Assembly: GCA_017463585.1 (NCBI GenBank)
Contig: JAFTOX010000003.1
Span: forward strand, 186,001 to 250,000
Direction: 5' to 3'
From: Rikenellaceae bacterium
Lineage (GTDB): Bacteria; Bacteroidota; Bacteroidia; Bacteroidales; Rikenellaceae
DNA: 64,000 nucleotides
Under the pieces are notes generated by a model, which was not told the origin of the DNA, did not search any database, and was given only the letters and a program-made list of their open reading frames with translations. How positions within the stretch are numbered: position 1 is the first letter of the stretch; every line of letters starts with the position of its first letter. Positions 1-7,370 of the stretch are shown here, one piece after another. The translations under genes were made by a program, and so were the position numbers.

Positions 1-797
1 CGAATAACTTGTTTGCTATCACAATATCCTGATATTATTGGCTGATTGAGTTCGTACGGGAATAAAGTAACCTTCATTACAGTGTAATCCAATTCTCTGG
101 TATGAATCTTTTGCAGATGGAGAGTAACAGCGTTAATGAAGTTATTATTAATCTTTATTTGAGCCTCATTCTCGTAGATAATATTTTCGAGTTGGTGGCG
201 AATATACTCGAAATTATTTGCAGAGTTGGTGATATAATTGACATAGTTTCTATTGCCTATGCGGATTTCAAAACGAGTGTCGTGGCCATACTCTCCTTCG
301 ACCCTGAAATTGAAAGGATCGATTTTAATGCTTCTGAGCGGCAATGGGTGTGGCAGGCTGATAGTTTGGCCCAACGCTCTGATCTGTTTGTATATAATAT
401 CTATTTTGTCATCAAGACTTAGTGGTTCAAAAAGATTAGGATCAGACTCATAAGCTAATTCGTAATTTGAACCGATGGCTTGGTATAGTTGACCTAATAC
501 TTGTTTTACGGCGTCCACATACTCGTTTATTGGGAATTTATATCTACGCATCATAATTCCCGAATCGACGATCCAACAACACACTCTTAAAGCATTGTCA
601 ATTAGAGAATAGATTTTAATATTGCTATCCTCCATTACGTTTATCGTTCGCCATTTATGCGAAATGCATAGACTATTTCCCAACGAAATCGGGTCGATTA
701 ATAGATCGCAGCAATCGTACCCAACCCAAATGCCCAATTTGCCCTCGTTGCCGCCTTCGCGGAATTTAATACACAAGGGATTATATGTGTCGTTCAT
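1..797 (-). CDS. Hypothetical protein, 3' truncated by the window edge
   Basis: An open reading frame starts at the ATG at 795-797 and stays open for 265 codons to the left edge, so the C-terminus is missing. The N-terminus reads MNDTYNPLCIKFREGG. I see no signal peptide, membrane segment or recognisable domain; the protein looks soluble and is rich in Asn, Ile and Tyr. It lies 13 bases downstream of the next minus-strand gene and looks co-transcribed with it. Base use is AT-rich compared with the core genes further right, which fits an island. I do not recognise the family. Confidence 0.6.
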   Translation of the reverse strand, partial: MNDTYNPLCIKFREGGNEGKLGIWVGYDCCDLLIDPISLGNSLCISHKWRTINVMEDSNIKIYSLIDNALRVCCWIVDSGIMMRRYKFPINEYVDAVKQVLGQLYQAIGSNYELAYESDPNLFEPLSLDDKIDIIYKQIRALGQTISLPHPLPLRSIKIDPFNFRVEGEYGHDTRFEIRIGNRNYVNYITNSANNFEYIRHQLENIIYENEAQIKINNNFINAVTLHLQKIHTRELDYTVMKVTLFPYELNQPIISGYCDSKQVI

Positions 798-810
798 AAT
801 TCCAAGATCG

Positions 811-1392
811 TTAACAATTTTGTAATGCTTGTTTGAATAGTTCGATTTCACTGAAAATATCACTAAATTGCTCACTGCTATTCGGATCCTCCGATAGCCT
901 TTTCGTCTCTGATGACAAGATCGCAATCAACATAGTTGGCAATTCCGTAAAGTCGTCAGTCATCCAATTCTCGTGGAATCCTTTTATCCCATAGCGTTTT
1001 AATTGGCGCAGAGCTGTTTTAATTACTATATTGCGATATAGCACGTAGGGCATTTGGAGGTGCCATTGCTTGATATCGCTACCATTATCATATTTGTCAA
1101 ATACTATGTCAATTGTCAGCACGTCGGTTGTTGATGAGCGCTCGGCCTCGAATCGCATTTTACCTTGTTCGTCATTCCAGTGCCATTGAGCAAAGTAATC
1201 GTCTGTGGTTATATAGAAATGGTTTTCGAGGTGAAAAATGGACACGACAAGCGATGATGTGGGTTCGCTACCAATGTAAGACGCCTCGAATGGAATCTCT
1301 ATATCGTCAAAGCGTAGCTTAATGTGCTCCCATCCTAAATCGATACGTTCAATCTCAATATTAAAATCCTTGACTAAATGCGTGGTATTCAT
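811..1392 (-). CDS. Hypothetical protein (193 aa)
   Basis: A complete soluble protein without signal peptide or membrane segments. The sequence is acidic and aromatic, with an N-terminal part that looks beta-rich (for example IERIDLGWEHIKLRF) and a helical C-terminus. It sits in a tight run of minus-strand genes, 22 bases downstream of the ankyrin-repeat gene. Small acidic soluble proteins strung together like this often belong to immunity-protein arrays of polymorphic toxin systems. That is only an inference from context, because no toxin is visible in the window. Confidence 0.65.
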   Translation of the reverse strand: MNTTHLVKDFNIEIERIDLGWEHIKLRFDDIEIPFEASYIGSEPTSSLVVSIFHLENHFYITTDDYFAQWHWNDEQGKMRFEAERSSTTDVLTIDIVFDKYDNGSDIKQWHLQMPYVLYRNIVIKTALRQLKRYGIKGFHENWMTDDFTELPTMLIAILSSETKRLSEDPNSSEQFSDIFSEIELFKQALQNC

Positions 1393-1414
1393 ATGTTTTA
1401 TGTTTTATAATCAA

Positions 1415-2176
1415 TTACTCTAACAGATATTTCCCTCCTGCGGCTAAGATCATCTTTTCGATCTCGCGGTCTGTGTCTGTGGGACCATCGGGATTGCCAT
1501 AAATGCTATCTAAAATCGAACTGCTAACATCTAAGTCGTCATCCATTAAAAAGCAATTGACGTTGGGGTCTGCTCCTCTATCAAGCAGGTATTCTACAAT
1601 CTCAGGGCAACCTTCGTGATAAGCATTCAGCAATGGCGTGGAGCCATCAACTCCATATAGATTTATATCTGCGCCATAAGACAGAAGCAGGTCAATAATC
1701 TGTTTGCATTGACTAATGCGGCTCTCGCGGCTCTCATCGGTTTCATCTAAGAAGAATTGCACAGCCTCAGCGAGCGGTGAATCTCCATATTTGCTTAGAC
1801 AGTTTATATTAGCACCGTGCTTGATAGCATACTCAATTGTTTCGATATCCCAAGACTCGCAAGCCGATAAAAGCAATTCATCCCATATCTTGGGAGTATG
1901 CAATTGCTTATAGTTGCATAACCGCATCTGATTGAGTGTTAGTTCGCAGAAGAATGATTTAATCTCATTCCACTTGTATGATACGAGTTCTTTATTGTAT
2001 GGATATTTGTACATATCCCAGCCGTAAGTATTAAATGCAGTGGGGCTATCAATAACTACATCACAAACTATTTTATATATGTCCCCGCTACCTGTGCTCC
2101 CAAACGAGAAGCCTTCGCACACAGAGATCTCTCCTGAATCAGCAATCTGTTCGAGGCGAAGCCAAAATTTCTGCAA
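1415..2176 (-). CDS. Ankyrin-repeat protein (253 aa)
   Basis: Residues about 95-215 contain at least three ankyrin-type units: one around WDIETIEYAIKHGANINCLSKYGDSPL, written here as separate motifs EYAIKHGANIN and GDSPLAEAV; a second with LLLSYGADINL and GSTPLLNA; and a third with EYLLDRGADPNV. The first 90 residues are not ankyrin and are not recognised. Ankyrin repeats bind protein partners. There is no signal peptide, so a cytosolic role is likely. The gene is 6 bases downstream of the next minus-strand gene. Ankyrin proteins are common among bacterial immunity proteins, which fits the neighbourhood but is unproven. Confidence 0.75.
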   Translation of the reverse strand: MQKFWLRLEQIADSGEISVCEGFSFGSTGSGDIYKIVCDVVIDSPTAFNTYGWDMYKYPYNKELVSYKWNEIKSFFCELTLNQMRLCNYKQLHTPKIWDELLLSACESWDIETIEYAIKHGANINCLSKYGDSPLAEAVQFFLDETDESRESRISQCKQIIDLLLSYGADINLYGVDGSTPLLNAYHEGCPEIVEYLLDRGADPNVNCFLMDDDLDVSSSILDSIYGNPDGPTDTDREIEKMILAAGGKYLLE

Positions 2177-2182
2177 TAGAAA

Positions 2183-2512
2183 TTACTCCTCTTGCGTATT
2201 TCGATTCCAATATTTCATCACGCCAAAAGGACTATATTTGACGGACACCATATTCCAAGATCTGCGCATTTCACCCATCCTAAATATTGCCTTTATCCAC
2301 ACTTGCAAAGCATACTCAAATTTGAGAGTTTTACTCCTTACAGGTTGGTGCTCACTACCAAGTAAAAATGTCGAATGACACCTGTGAATTTGAGTAGGAG
2401 CATTTAAGCATATCCGAGATAATATGCTGTAATCATTTGTTTCGAGCACATCTCTTGCGATTCGAATATCTTCTCTCGAAAACTCTTCTTGAAAATTCTT
2501 TAGATGGCTCAT
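2183..2512 (-). CDS. Hypothetical protein (109 aa)
   Basis: A small soluble protein without signal peptide. It is basic and rich in Arg, Ser and aromatic residues. Its middle part (FEYALQVWIKAIFRMGEMR) is predicted helical by eye. It is packed between the ankyrin gene (6 bases) and the membrane-protein gene (6 bases), which supports it being a real gene in a single transcript. I do not recognise the family. Confidence 0.5.
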   Translation of the reverse strand: MSHLKNFQEEFSREDIRIARDVLETNDYSILSRICLNAPTQIHRCHSTFLLGSEHQPVRSKTLKFEYALQVWIKAIFRMGEMRRSWNMVSVKYSPFGVMKYWNRNTQEE

Positions 2513-2518
2513 AACTCT

Positions 2519-2824
2519 TTACATTGCGTTGTATATTGCGCTTAGTCTAATCTGCGAGATCACTTTTATTAGTGATGCGAAAAATTCAAGTATTGCAAGT
2601 ACGCCAAATAAGTTTACTGCCCATTTTTCAAAAGTTCGCTCCTCCTTCATAATCCATTTCCACATATACTTGCGAGAAAGAAGTGCAACCATCACTGCGA
2701 CACTATTATTAAAAGGCAAGCACGCTAATGAGAAGGGATAAGGCAGAAATGAGAGGGTAACTCTGATTATTACAACTGCTAAAAATACAAGAACGAGAGA
2801 GGTGTAGAATAATGTCTTTTTCAT
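2519..2824 (-). CDS. Small membrane protein (101 aa)
   Basis: The N-terminus MKKTLFYTSLVLVFLAVVIIRV is a membrane segment or uncleaved signal anchor. A second hydrophobic stretch covers about residues 28-48 and a third about 70-90. It is the first gene of the minus-strand cluster that ends at the left edge. Its upstream region faces the divergent gene at 2971, so the 2825-2970 interval carries both promoters. No family recognised. Confidence 0.6.
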   Translation of the reverse strand: MKKTLFYTSLVLVFLAVVIIRVTLSFLPYPFSLACLPFNNSVAVMVALLSRKYMWKWIMKEERTFEKWAVNLFGVLAILEFFASLIKVISQIRLSAIYNAM

Positions 2825-2936
2825 AATTATTAGATTTTTGTTAATGAATTTTTAGCAAAATTATCTCGCACCGACCTCCTTTACAAGCAAATTGCAATTG
2901 AAAGCCTTGCAATTTGGAACGATTGTCGTTTTTCAC

Positions 2937-2944
2937 TACTTTTG
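2937..2944 (+). promoter_or_regulatory. Bacteroidetes -7 promoter box (TACTTTTG)
   Basis: TACTTTTG matches the TAnnTTTG consensus and lies 27 bases before the ATG at 2971. It also argues against the upstream start at 2914, which would lie before the promoter. Confidence 0.5.
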
Positions 2945-2970
2945 TTGTAGAATCATTAAAATTGCCTCCT

Positions 2971-4140
2971 ATGAAATTCTACATTGATTTTAAGGATCTG
3001 CCGTTTGAGCCGAGTTACAATCAAGTTATCTATGTCGAGAATGGCTATGATACTGAAACAAATGATTATATCCGCAACAATTATAAGATCCTATGTGAAA
3101 CTTTTGAGTCGATGGGGTATGAGTTCTGCTATTTGCCATTAATGGCACAACAACTCGCCTCGAAACCCATCGCAGACTATTATGCTCCTTACAACGACGG
3201 ATTTGTCGAGGTGGCGGTAAGCAGTGATCTGCTGTTGAATTATATGATTCTCTCCGAAAATAGGAGTCATATAGAACCATCATTGCTATATTGGGATTTA
3301 GATTGCATAAGAGCAAACCGAGAAAATACGTTTGTACAGTATAGGGGTTTTACGTTCAAGGAATTAATCACGCGATGTCAAAAGCCCTCAGATATTGCTT
3401 GGGCTATCTTTGATGATATTTACCGTCCTTGCTCGCGACATACAAACGTATGCCACGACGATTCGAATATTCGCTTTCGTGATTCCGAGGTTAGAGCTCG
3501 TCGCGCCGACACGCCAAACTATGATGAAGAAACCAGCAAACTATTTGTTGAGTTGCAGACGACTGTTGCAAAACTTCATCAGAAGGGTATTGCGACATAT
3601 ATATTGGAACAGATGGTGCAGCAGCCTGCAAAGCTAAGTCGGTTGGTTGTTACAAGTGATTGTCGCATATTGTTGCCTAACTATAAGAATACTGAGATAG
3701 AGATGACACCATTAGCGAAGGCTGTATATCTATTGTTTTTGAACCACCCAGAGGGTATTGTATTCAAATATTTGCCTGATTACTACGATGAACTACTAGG
3801 TATATATGTACGCATTAGAAAAATCAACAATATTCATCGAGCCAAACGGAGCATTGAGGACATTACGGATCCTACGAGTAATTCAATAAACGTCAATTGT
3901 GCCCGAATACGCGCTGCGTTTGTCGGTAAGTTCGACGAGCGTTTAGCGCAAAACTATATAATTCAAGGTGAACGAGGTGAGGCCAAGCGAATATTACTGC
4001 CACAAGAATTAATTGAACGTCAGGACTTAAACAATAGACACCCTAAGCCATCTATTATGAATAGGCTAACAAAAATGTTCCATATGACTGATATGGTCGA
4101 AATGGAGATATATGTTGACATAAATGATGATATAATTTGA
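2971..4140 (+). CDS. Bacteroidales hypothetical protein (389 aa)
   Basis: I use the ATG at 2971 (MKFYIDFKDLPFEPSY) rather than the extension at 2914, because a promoter box lies between them. The protein is soluble. A block near residues 255-290 (MTPLAKAVYLLFLNHPEGI, then FKYLPDYYDELLGIY) and a C-terminal block (NCARIRAAFV...YIIQGERGEAKRI) resemble a family I know only as uncharacterised proteins spread through Bacteroides and relatives. The C-terminus after RLTKMFHMTD is variable. It is transcribed away from the island cluster and is the last gene before the tRNA-Lys fragment. Function unknown. Confidence 0.7.
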   Translation: MKFYIDFKDLPFEPSYNQVIYVENGYDTETNDYIRNNYKILCETFESMGYEFCYLPLMAQQLASKPIADYYAPYNDGFVEVAVSSDLLLNYMILSENRSHIEPSLLYWDLDCIRANRENTFVQYRGFTFKELITRCQKPSDIAWAIFDDIYRPCSRHTNVCHDDSNIRFRDSEVRARRADTPNYDEETSKLFVELQTTVAKLHQKGIATYILEQMVQQPAKLSRLVVTSDCRILLPNYKNTEIEMTPLAKAVYLLFLNHPEGIVFKYLPDYYDELLGIYVRIRKINNIHRAKRSIEDITDPTSNSINVNCARIRAAFVGKFDERLAQNYIIQGERGEAKRILLPQELIERQDLNNRHPKPSIMNRLTKMFHMTDMVEMEIYVDINDDII

Positions 4141-4401
4141 TTTGGATAGTCTATTGTGAAACAACAAAAAGCGTTGTCGCTTTGATTAGTCTACACTAAG
4201 ACCATCACCAACTTTACAGTTCTTCGTGTCTTGCTCGTTCAACGCAAGCGCGGTGGGCTTTGTTTATTGTTTAACCCGCAAATGAGCTATAAAGTGTGTT
4301 GTCCACAAGATTGTCCACAGATATGAATTGATAGAAGAGATAATTGACAATGATCTGGTAATCAGCAGGGTATATTGACGCGAAAATTACGTTATAATTC
4401 C

Positions 4402-4445
4402 CTTTTAATGTTGGGGTCCCGGGTTCGAGCCCCGGCCGGATCACC
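4402..4445 (+). pseudogene. 3' half of tRNA-Lys(TTT): probable island attachment site
   Basis: The segment begins with the anticodon loop CTTTTAA (4402-4408, anticodon TTT at 4404-4406), then the 3' anticodon strand TGTTG, a five-base variable loop, a perfect T-arm (CCGGG 4419-4423, loop TTCGAGC, CCCGG 4431-4435), the acceptor strand CCGGATC (4436-4442), discriminator A and CC. Upstream there is no matching 5' anticodon strand (CAACA expected) and no normal D-arm. GATCTGG at 4352-4358 could pair with the acceptor, but the 92-nt result does not fold as a tRNA. A break in the anticodon loop is typical of tyrosine-recombinase attachment sites, so this is probably the distal copy bounding an island to the left. 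Confidence 0.7.
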
Positions 4446-4451
4446 TGATAA

Positions 4452-4488
4452 AATCTCTGATAATCACACGATTATCGGAGATTTTTTT
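4452..4488 (+). terminator. Rho-independent terminator after the tRNA-Lys fragment
   Basis: A 14-bp stem (4452-4465 with 4470-4483, one G-T pair) has a 4-base loop and runs into a T-tract. It follows the tRNA 3' end by 6 bases, so it was probably the terminator of the original tRNA gene. Confidence 0.85.
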
Positions 4489-4643
4489 ATTTTTGTGATT
4501 TTTCTTAAAGTCTATTTTGCGCTTGGTTTTCGAGGGCTTTTGGGGAATTTTAGTATGATTCGCCTTTGAAATTTGGCATTTGTTGTCCACAAGATTATCC
4601 ACGATTTTTTGCAGATTAAGTGTACAACTTGAAAAATTTTTAC

Positions 4644-4651
4644 TATCTTTG
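4644..4651 (+). promoter_or_regulatory. -7 promoter box of the riboswitch transcript (TATCTTTG)
   Basis: A perfect TAnnTTTG element lies about 10 bases before the first riboswitch stem. Transcription should start near 4658. Confidence 0.65.
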
Positions 4652-4659
4652 TCATTGCA

Positions 4660-4845
4660 CACGGAGCTTTGAGCGACTGCGCGTCGCAAAAAGTGAAAAG
4701 GGAATCGGGTGAAAATCCCGAACAATGCCTGTTGCTGTGAGTTCTATTTCTCGTGCGAGAAATTGAGGTTGGTCGCTCTCTTTGCCACTGGTGAAAACTG
4801 GGAAGGCGCGATCGGCGGAACAAGTCAGAAGACCTGCCTGTGCAT
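4660..4845 (+). promoter_or_regulatory. Cobalamin (adenosylcobalamin-type) riboswitch
   Basis: The conserved parts of the B12 riboswitch occur in order: AAAGTGAAAAGGGAA, a hairpin TCGGG-TGAAA-TCCCGA, then CAATGCCTGTTGCTGTGAG (the B12-box region), a variable arm, GCCACTG...ACTGGGAAGGC, and finally AGTCAGAAGACCTGCCT. It lies in the long leader of the lipoprotein gene at 5103 and should repress it when cobalamin is plentiful. A hairpin ACTACGG/CCGTAGT follows at about 4869-4906, and a terminator at 5030-5076 can serve as expression platform. Confidence 0.92.
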
Positions 4846-5029
4846 ACGTGGATTTTATGCCTGCAGGACTACGGGTAAGAATCAAGACAATGTTTTTAGC
4901 CGTAGTTCCCATACTTCGTCGCCCATCGAGTTTGCGCTCGTTGTCACATTATATATGTGCGAGTAACGCTCGTGGCGGGCTGTCGGCCAGAATCGCAGTT
5001 TTGAGTCTTAAACAAACTTTTTCAGAGTT

Positions 5030-5076
5030 GTCGTATCCTATTAGGCATTGCCCGAAGGATACGACTTTACTTTTTT
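5030..5076 (+). terminator. Terminator in the riboswitch leader (expression platform)
   Basis: GTCGTATCC (5030-5038) pairs with GGATACGAC (5057-5065) and is followed by TTTACTTTTTT. It lies between the riboswitch and the start codon at 5103, so it can stop transcription before the gene. This suggests transcriptional control by the riboswitch. Confidence 0.7.
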
Positions 5077-5102
5077 GTTTAACACTTAAAAACCAAATGT
5101 TT

Positions 5103-6227
5103 ATGAAAAGATTTTTTACATTTCTTGCAGTTGCGCTGATGAGCGTAACGCTGACAGGCTGTTATGATGACTCGGATCTGTGGGGCGAGATTGACAATCT
5201 CAAAGATCAAGTTCAGGCAAATAGCGAGGATATCGCTACGTTGTCGTCGCTGATTGACGCTCTGAACAAGGGCAAGGTGATTACGGGCACCGAGCAGACC
5301 GAGAATGGCTACAAATTGATGTTTAGCGATGGGTCGAGTTTGGAGATCAAGAATGGCGCAAATGGTGCTGATGGCGCAGACGGTGATTCGTTCTTCGTTT
5401 CGATTGAGGAGACCGACACGACGGTGATCATTACGCTGGCTGATGGTCGTGTGATTACGATCCCGAAGGTTGAGATTCGCACGCTGACATTTGAGGATGT
5501 TGATGCGAAGTTCACCTCGTATGCAATTCCGGGGTGTGGTGCCGCCATTGAGAAATGGTCGGACTTGATCGACAATCCCCAGTATGGCGGTCCGCTGCTC
5601 TATAACGATTATTCGTACACGGGATATGAGTGGCACGATGCAGGCAATACTGAATTGGCGTCGGGTATTATCGATGGTGGCGCATATTGGAACGGTGGCC
5701 ACGCAATTTCGAACTATTTTATGGAGGATTACACCGCAGCGAGCTACGAGACTCAGCTTTCGATCTCGACGGGAACTGCTGAGGGCGCAGGCCACGGTGG
5801 CTCGAAGAACTTCTGTGTGCAGAATGGCTATGTCGATGATAAGTCGTGGAAAACCGTTGTTCCCTATTTCTATTTTGCTGATAATGTAGAGCGTGTAGTT
5901 GATCATATGTACGTTACCAATACCAGCTATGTGTATAATTCGTTGGCTAATGGCGACGGTTTCTCGACTCCTGCGGGTGATGACACGTGGTATAAGATCG
6001 TTGCAACGGGTTATGATGTAGAGGGTAACGTAACGGCAACGACCGAGTTCGTGCTTTGCGACGGTAAGGATAAGATTGTAAATGAGTGGACTAAGTTCGA
6101 CCTATCGTGCTTGGGCAAGGTTGCAAAGATCACGTTCAACCTTGTAGGTAGCGATGATTTGAGTGGCGATTATGGCTTGAATTGCCCCGCATATTTTGCG
6201 TATGACGATGTAGCTGTACGCTTCTAA
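5103..6227 (+). CDS. Riboswitch-controlled surface lipoprotein, DUF4988 + DUF4465 (BtuH-like)
   Basis: I use the ATG at 5103 (MKRFFTFLAVAL), directly after the leader; the frame also runs open through the riboswitch, which is an artefact. Residues 1-20 are a lipoprotein signal ending in LTGC. Residues about 22-120 are a DUF4988-type region: a coiled coil (LWGEIDNLKDQVQ), then a short Gly-Asn-Gly-Ala collagen-like linker and paired strands. Residues about 125-374 match the DUF4465 fold pattern with many Gly/Trp/Tyr positions. DUF4465 proteins occur in Bacteroidetes B12-uptake loci; from memory the B12-binding lipoprotein BtuH is one. With the riboswitch this makes surface corrinoid capture likely. 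No btuB or btuFCD is next to it. Confidence 0.8.
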   Translation: MKRFFTFLAVALMSVTLTGCYDDSDLWGEIDNLKDQVQANSEDIATLSSLIDALNKGKVITGTEQTENGYKLMFSDGSSLEIKNGANGADGADGDSFFVSIEETDTTVIITLADGRVITIPKVEIRTLTFEDVDAKFTSYAIPGCGAAIEKWSDLIDNPQYGGPLLYNDYSYTGYEWHDAGNTELASGIIDGGAYWNGGHAISNYFMEDYTAASYETQLSISTGTAEGAGHGGSKNFCVQNGYVDDKSWKTVVPYFYFADNVERVVDHMYVTNTSYVYNSLANGDGFSTPAGDDTWYKIVATGYDVEGNVTATTEFVLCDGKDKIVNEWTKFDLSCLGKVAKITFNLVGSDDLSGDYGLNCPAYFAYDDVAVRF

Positions 6228-6317
6228 TCGCAACGGCTGAGATTGTCGGCTTTTGAATTATAAATACGTATTTGCCAGACATCTAATATAAGCTCTTGAC
6301 AATATCAGTCGAATAGG

Positions 6318-6352
6318 GTAGCGACACCGTGATGGTGCCGCTATCTTTTTCT
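6318..6352 (+). terminator. Terminator of the B12 lipoprotein transcript
   Basis: A stem formed by GTAGCG-A-CACC and GGTG-C-CGCTAT is followed by CTTTTTC. Confidence 0.6.
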
Positions 6353-6561
6353 TAGTCGGTCGCGAGTTCCAAAACCCAACGCACATAAAATCAAATCCTC
6401 GAGATTCAAAAGAATCTCAGGGATTTTTGCGGTATGGACGAGACTCGAGCCCGCGCTACGCGCGTGCGGGCTCGCGATCTTTATTTTGACAACCCCTCCA
6501 AACCTCCCCTTGATAGGGGAGGCTTAGTCGGTCGCGAGTTCCATAACTCAACGTACATAAA
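6351..6561. repeat. Imperfect duplication of the tRNA-Asp 3' flank
   Basis: A 39-bp segment starting CTTAGTCGGTCGCGAGTTCC occurs at 6351-6389 and again at 6523-6561. About 77 bases to the right of the first copy, 6428-6448 repeats the last 21 bases of tRNA-Asp exactly; the true copy is at 6596-6616, 168 bases on. Each copy has its own terminator-like hairpin. The left unit has lost the 5' part of the tRNA and carries instead a GC-rich hairpin (GAGCCCGC/GCGGGCTC, about 6447-6473) and a CCTCCCC/GGGGAGG palindrome (about 6503-6522). Confidence 0.7.
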
Positions 6562-6562
6562 C

Positions 6563-6593
6563 AAAAAAAATCCGAAGATAAATCTTCGGACTT
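6563..6593 (-). terminator. Terminator of tRNA-Asp
   Basis: On the minus strand TCCGAAGAT/ATCTTCGGA is followed by eight T residues. Confidence 0.8.
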
Positions 6594-6597
6594 TCTG

Positions 6598-6671
6598 CGG
6601 TATGGACGAGACTCGAACTCGCGACCTCCTGCGTGACAGGCAGGCATTCTAACCAACTGAACTACCACACC
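6598..6671 (-). tRNA. tRNA-Asp(GTC)
   Basis: Read on the minus strand, the 74-nt cloverleaf is complete: acceptor GGTGTGG/CCATACC with one G-T pair, D-arm with GTTCAG...AGAATGC, anticodon stem CCTGC/GCAGG around the loop CTGTCAC (anticodon GTC), T-loop TTCGAGT and discriminator G. A TACTTTTG promoter box lies upstream (6693-6700, minus strand). Only CA of the CCA end appears to be encoded. Confidence 0.95.
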
Positions 6672-6784
6672 GTTTTGCAACGTTTGCGAGTGCAAAAGTA
6701 ATACAATTTTCACAATCTGCAAACCATCGGTCGATTTTTTTGCGTTTTTCGACTGTTTCAATTGCAATTCTCACGCCGAATCGC

Positions 6785-6792
6785 TACATTTG
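6785..6792 (+). promoter_or_regulatory. -7 promoter box (TACATTTG)
   Basis: It matches TAnnTTTG and lies 30 bases before the ATG of the DUF805 gene. Confidence 0.55.
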
Positions 6793-6821
6793 TCATAATA
6801 ACTTGTTACAATTTTTGCACT

Positions 6822-7319
6822 ATGAAAACCTATTTCGATATCTGGAAACATACGTTCGACTATCGCGGCTCGCTCGCACGTCGCCCATTCTGGGTCTATG
6901 TCAGCATTACCCTTTGGATTTACATCGCTTGCGCTGCACTTGACGTATTCGTGCTTAACGAGGTGGCTCCGTTCCCGTTTATGGCTACTGCGATTTTCTC
7001 GGTGATCAATCTACTGCCCGCAATGGCTGCAATGGTGCGCCGTCTGCACGATACTTCGCGTAGCGGTTGGTGGCTTTCAGTGATGTTGGTTCCTGTTGTT
7101 GGTCAGATACTTATGCTTACTTACCTCGCGCAACGCACCACAGCCGAAGAGGAGTACGATAATCGCGGTATCGGTAGCGTCGAGGTGGACGAGGATTTCG
7201 ATCCCGAAGAGGTTTATGGCAAGGAATATTGGAACGTCGAAGAGGAGGAGGTTCCCGAAGGCGAGAGTGAAGGCGAGGCATTGAGCGTCGAAAATCACAT
7301 TCCCGGTAAGATTTTCTAA
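6822..7319 (+). CDS. DUF805 family membrane protein (165 aa)
   Basis: The N-terminal part (YFDIWKHTFDYRGSLARRPFW) and the motif RRLHDTSRSGWW around residue 75 are the signature of DUF805 inner-membrane proteins (E. coli YhaH type). Four hydrophobic segments lie between about residues 22 and 110. The C-terminal 55 residues are an unusually acidic tail (DEDFDPEEVYGKEYWNVEEEE), longer than in typical family members. The start at 6822 follows a promoter box. Family function is unknown. A terminator follows at 7341. Confidence 0.85.
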   Translation: MKTYFDIWKHTFDYRGSLARRPFWVYVSITLWIYIACAALDVFVLNEVAPFPFMATAIFSVINLLPAMAAMVRRLHDTSRSGWWLSVMLVPVVGQILMLTYLAQRTTAEEEYDNRGIGSVEVDEDFDPEEVYGKEYWNVEEEEVPEGESEGEALSVENHIPGKIF

Positions 7320-7340
7320 CGATACGAATATTAATATGTA

Positions 7341-7370
7341 GGCTCAAGTCCGATGGTTTGAGCCTTTTTT
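7341..7370 (+). terminator. Terminator overlapping the end of the convergent gene
   Basis: GGCTCAA (7341-7347) pairs with TTGAGCC (7358-7364), then TTTTTT. The stem lies inside the last codons of the minus-strand FUSC-like gene. Confidence 0.75.

Noticed and set aside
4352..4443. A complete 92-nt tRNA with a long variable arm
   Set aside because: The acceptor strands can pair (GATCTGG/CCGGATC), but no proper D-arm or anticodon stem exists 5' of the anticodon loop, so only the 3' half is accepted.
4375..4569. Plus-strand ORF of 64 aa containing LGSRVRAPAG
   Set aside because: LGSRVRAPAG is the usual translation of a tRNA T-arm. The ORF runs over the tRNA-Lys fragment and its terminator.
4441..4912. 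Overlapping minus-strand ORFs of 86-103 aa
   Set aside because: They lie over the tRNA fragment, the terminator and the riboswitch. None has a promoter or a plausible protein.
4782..5102. N-terminal extension of the B12 lipoprotein
   Set aside because: It would translate the riboswitch and its terminator, and would bury the lipoprotein signal peptide.
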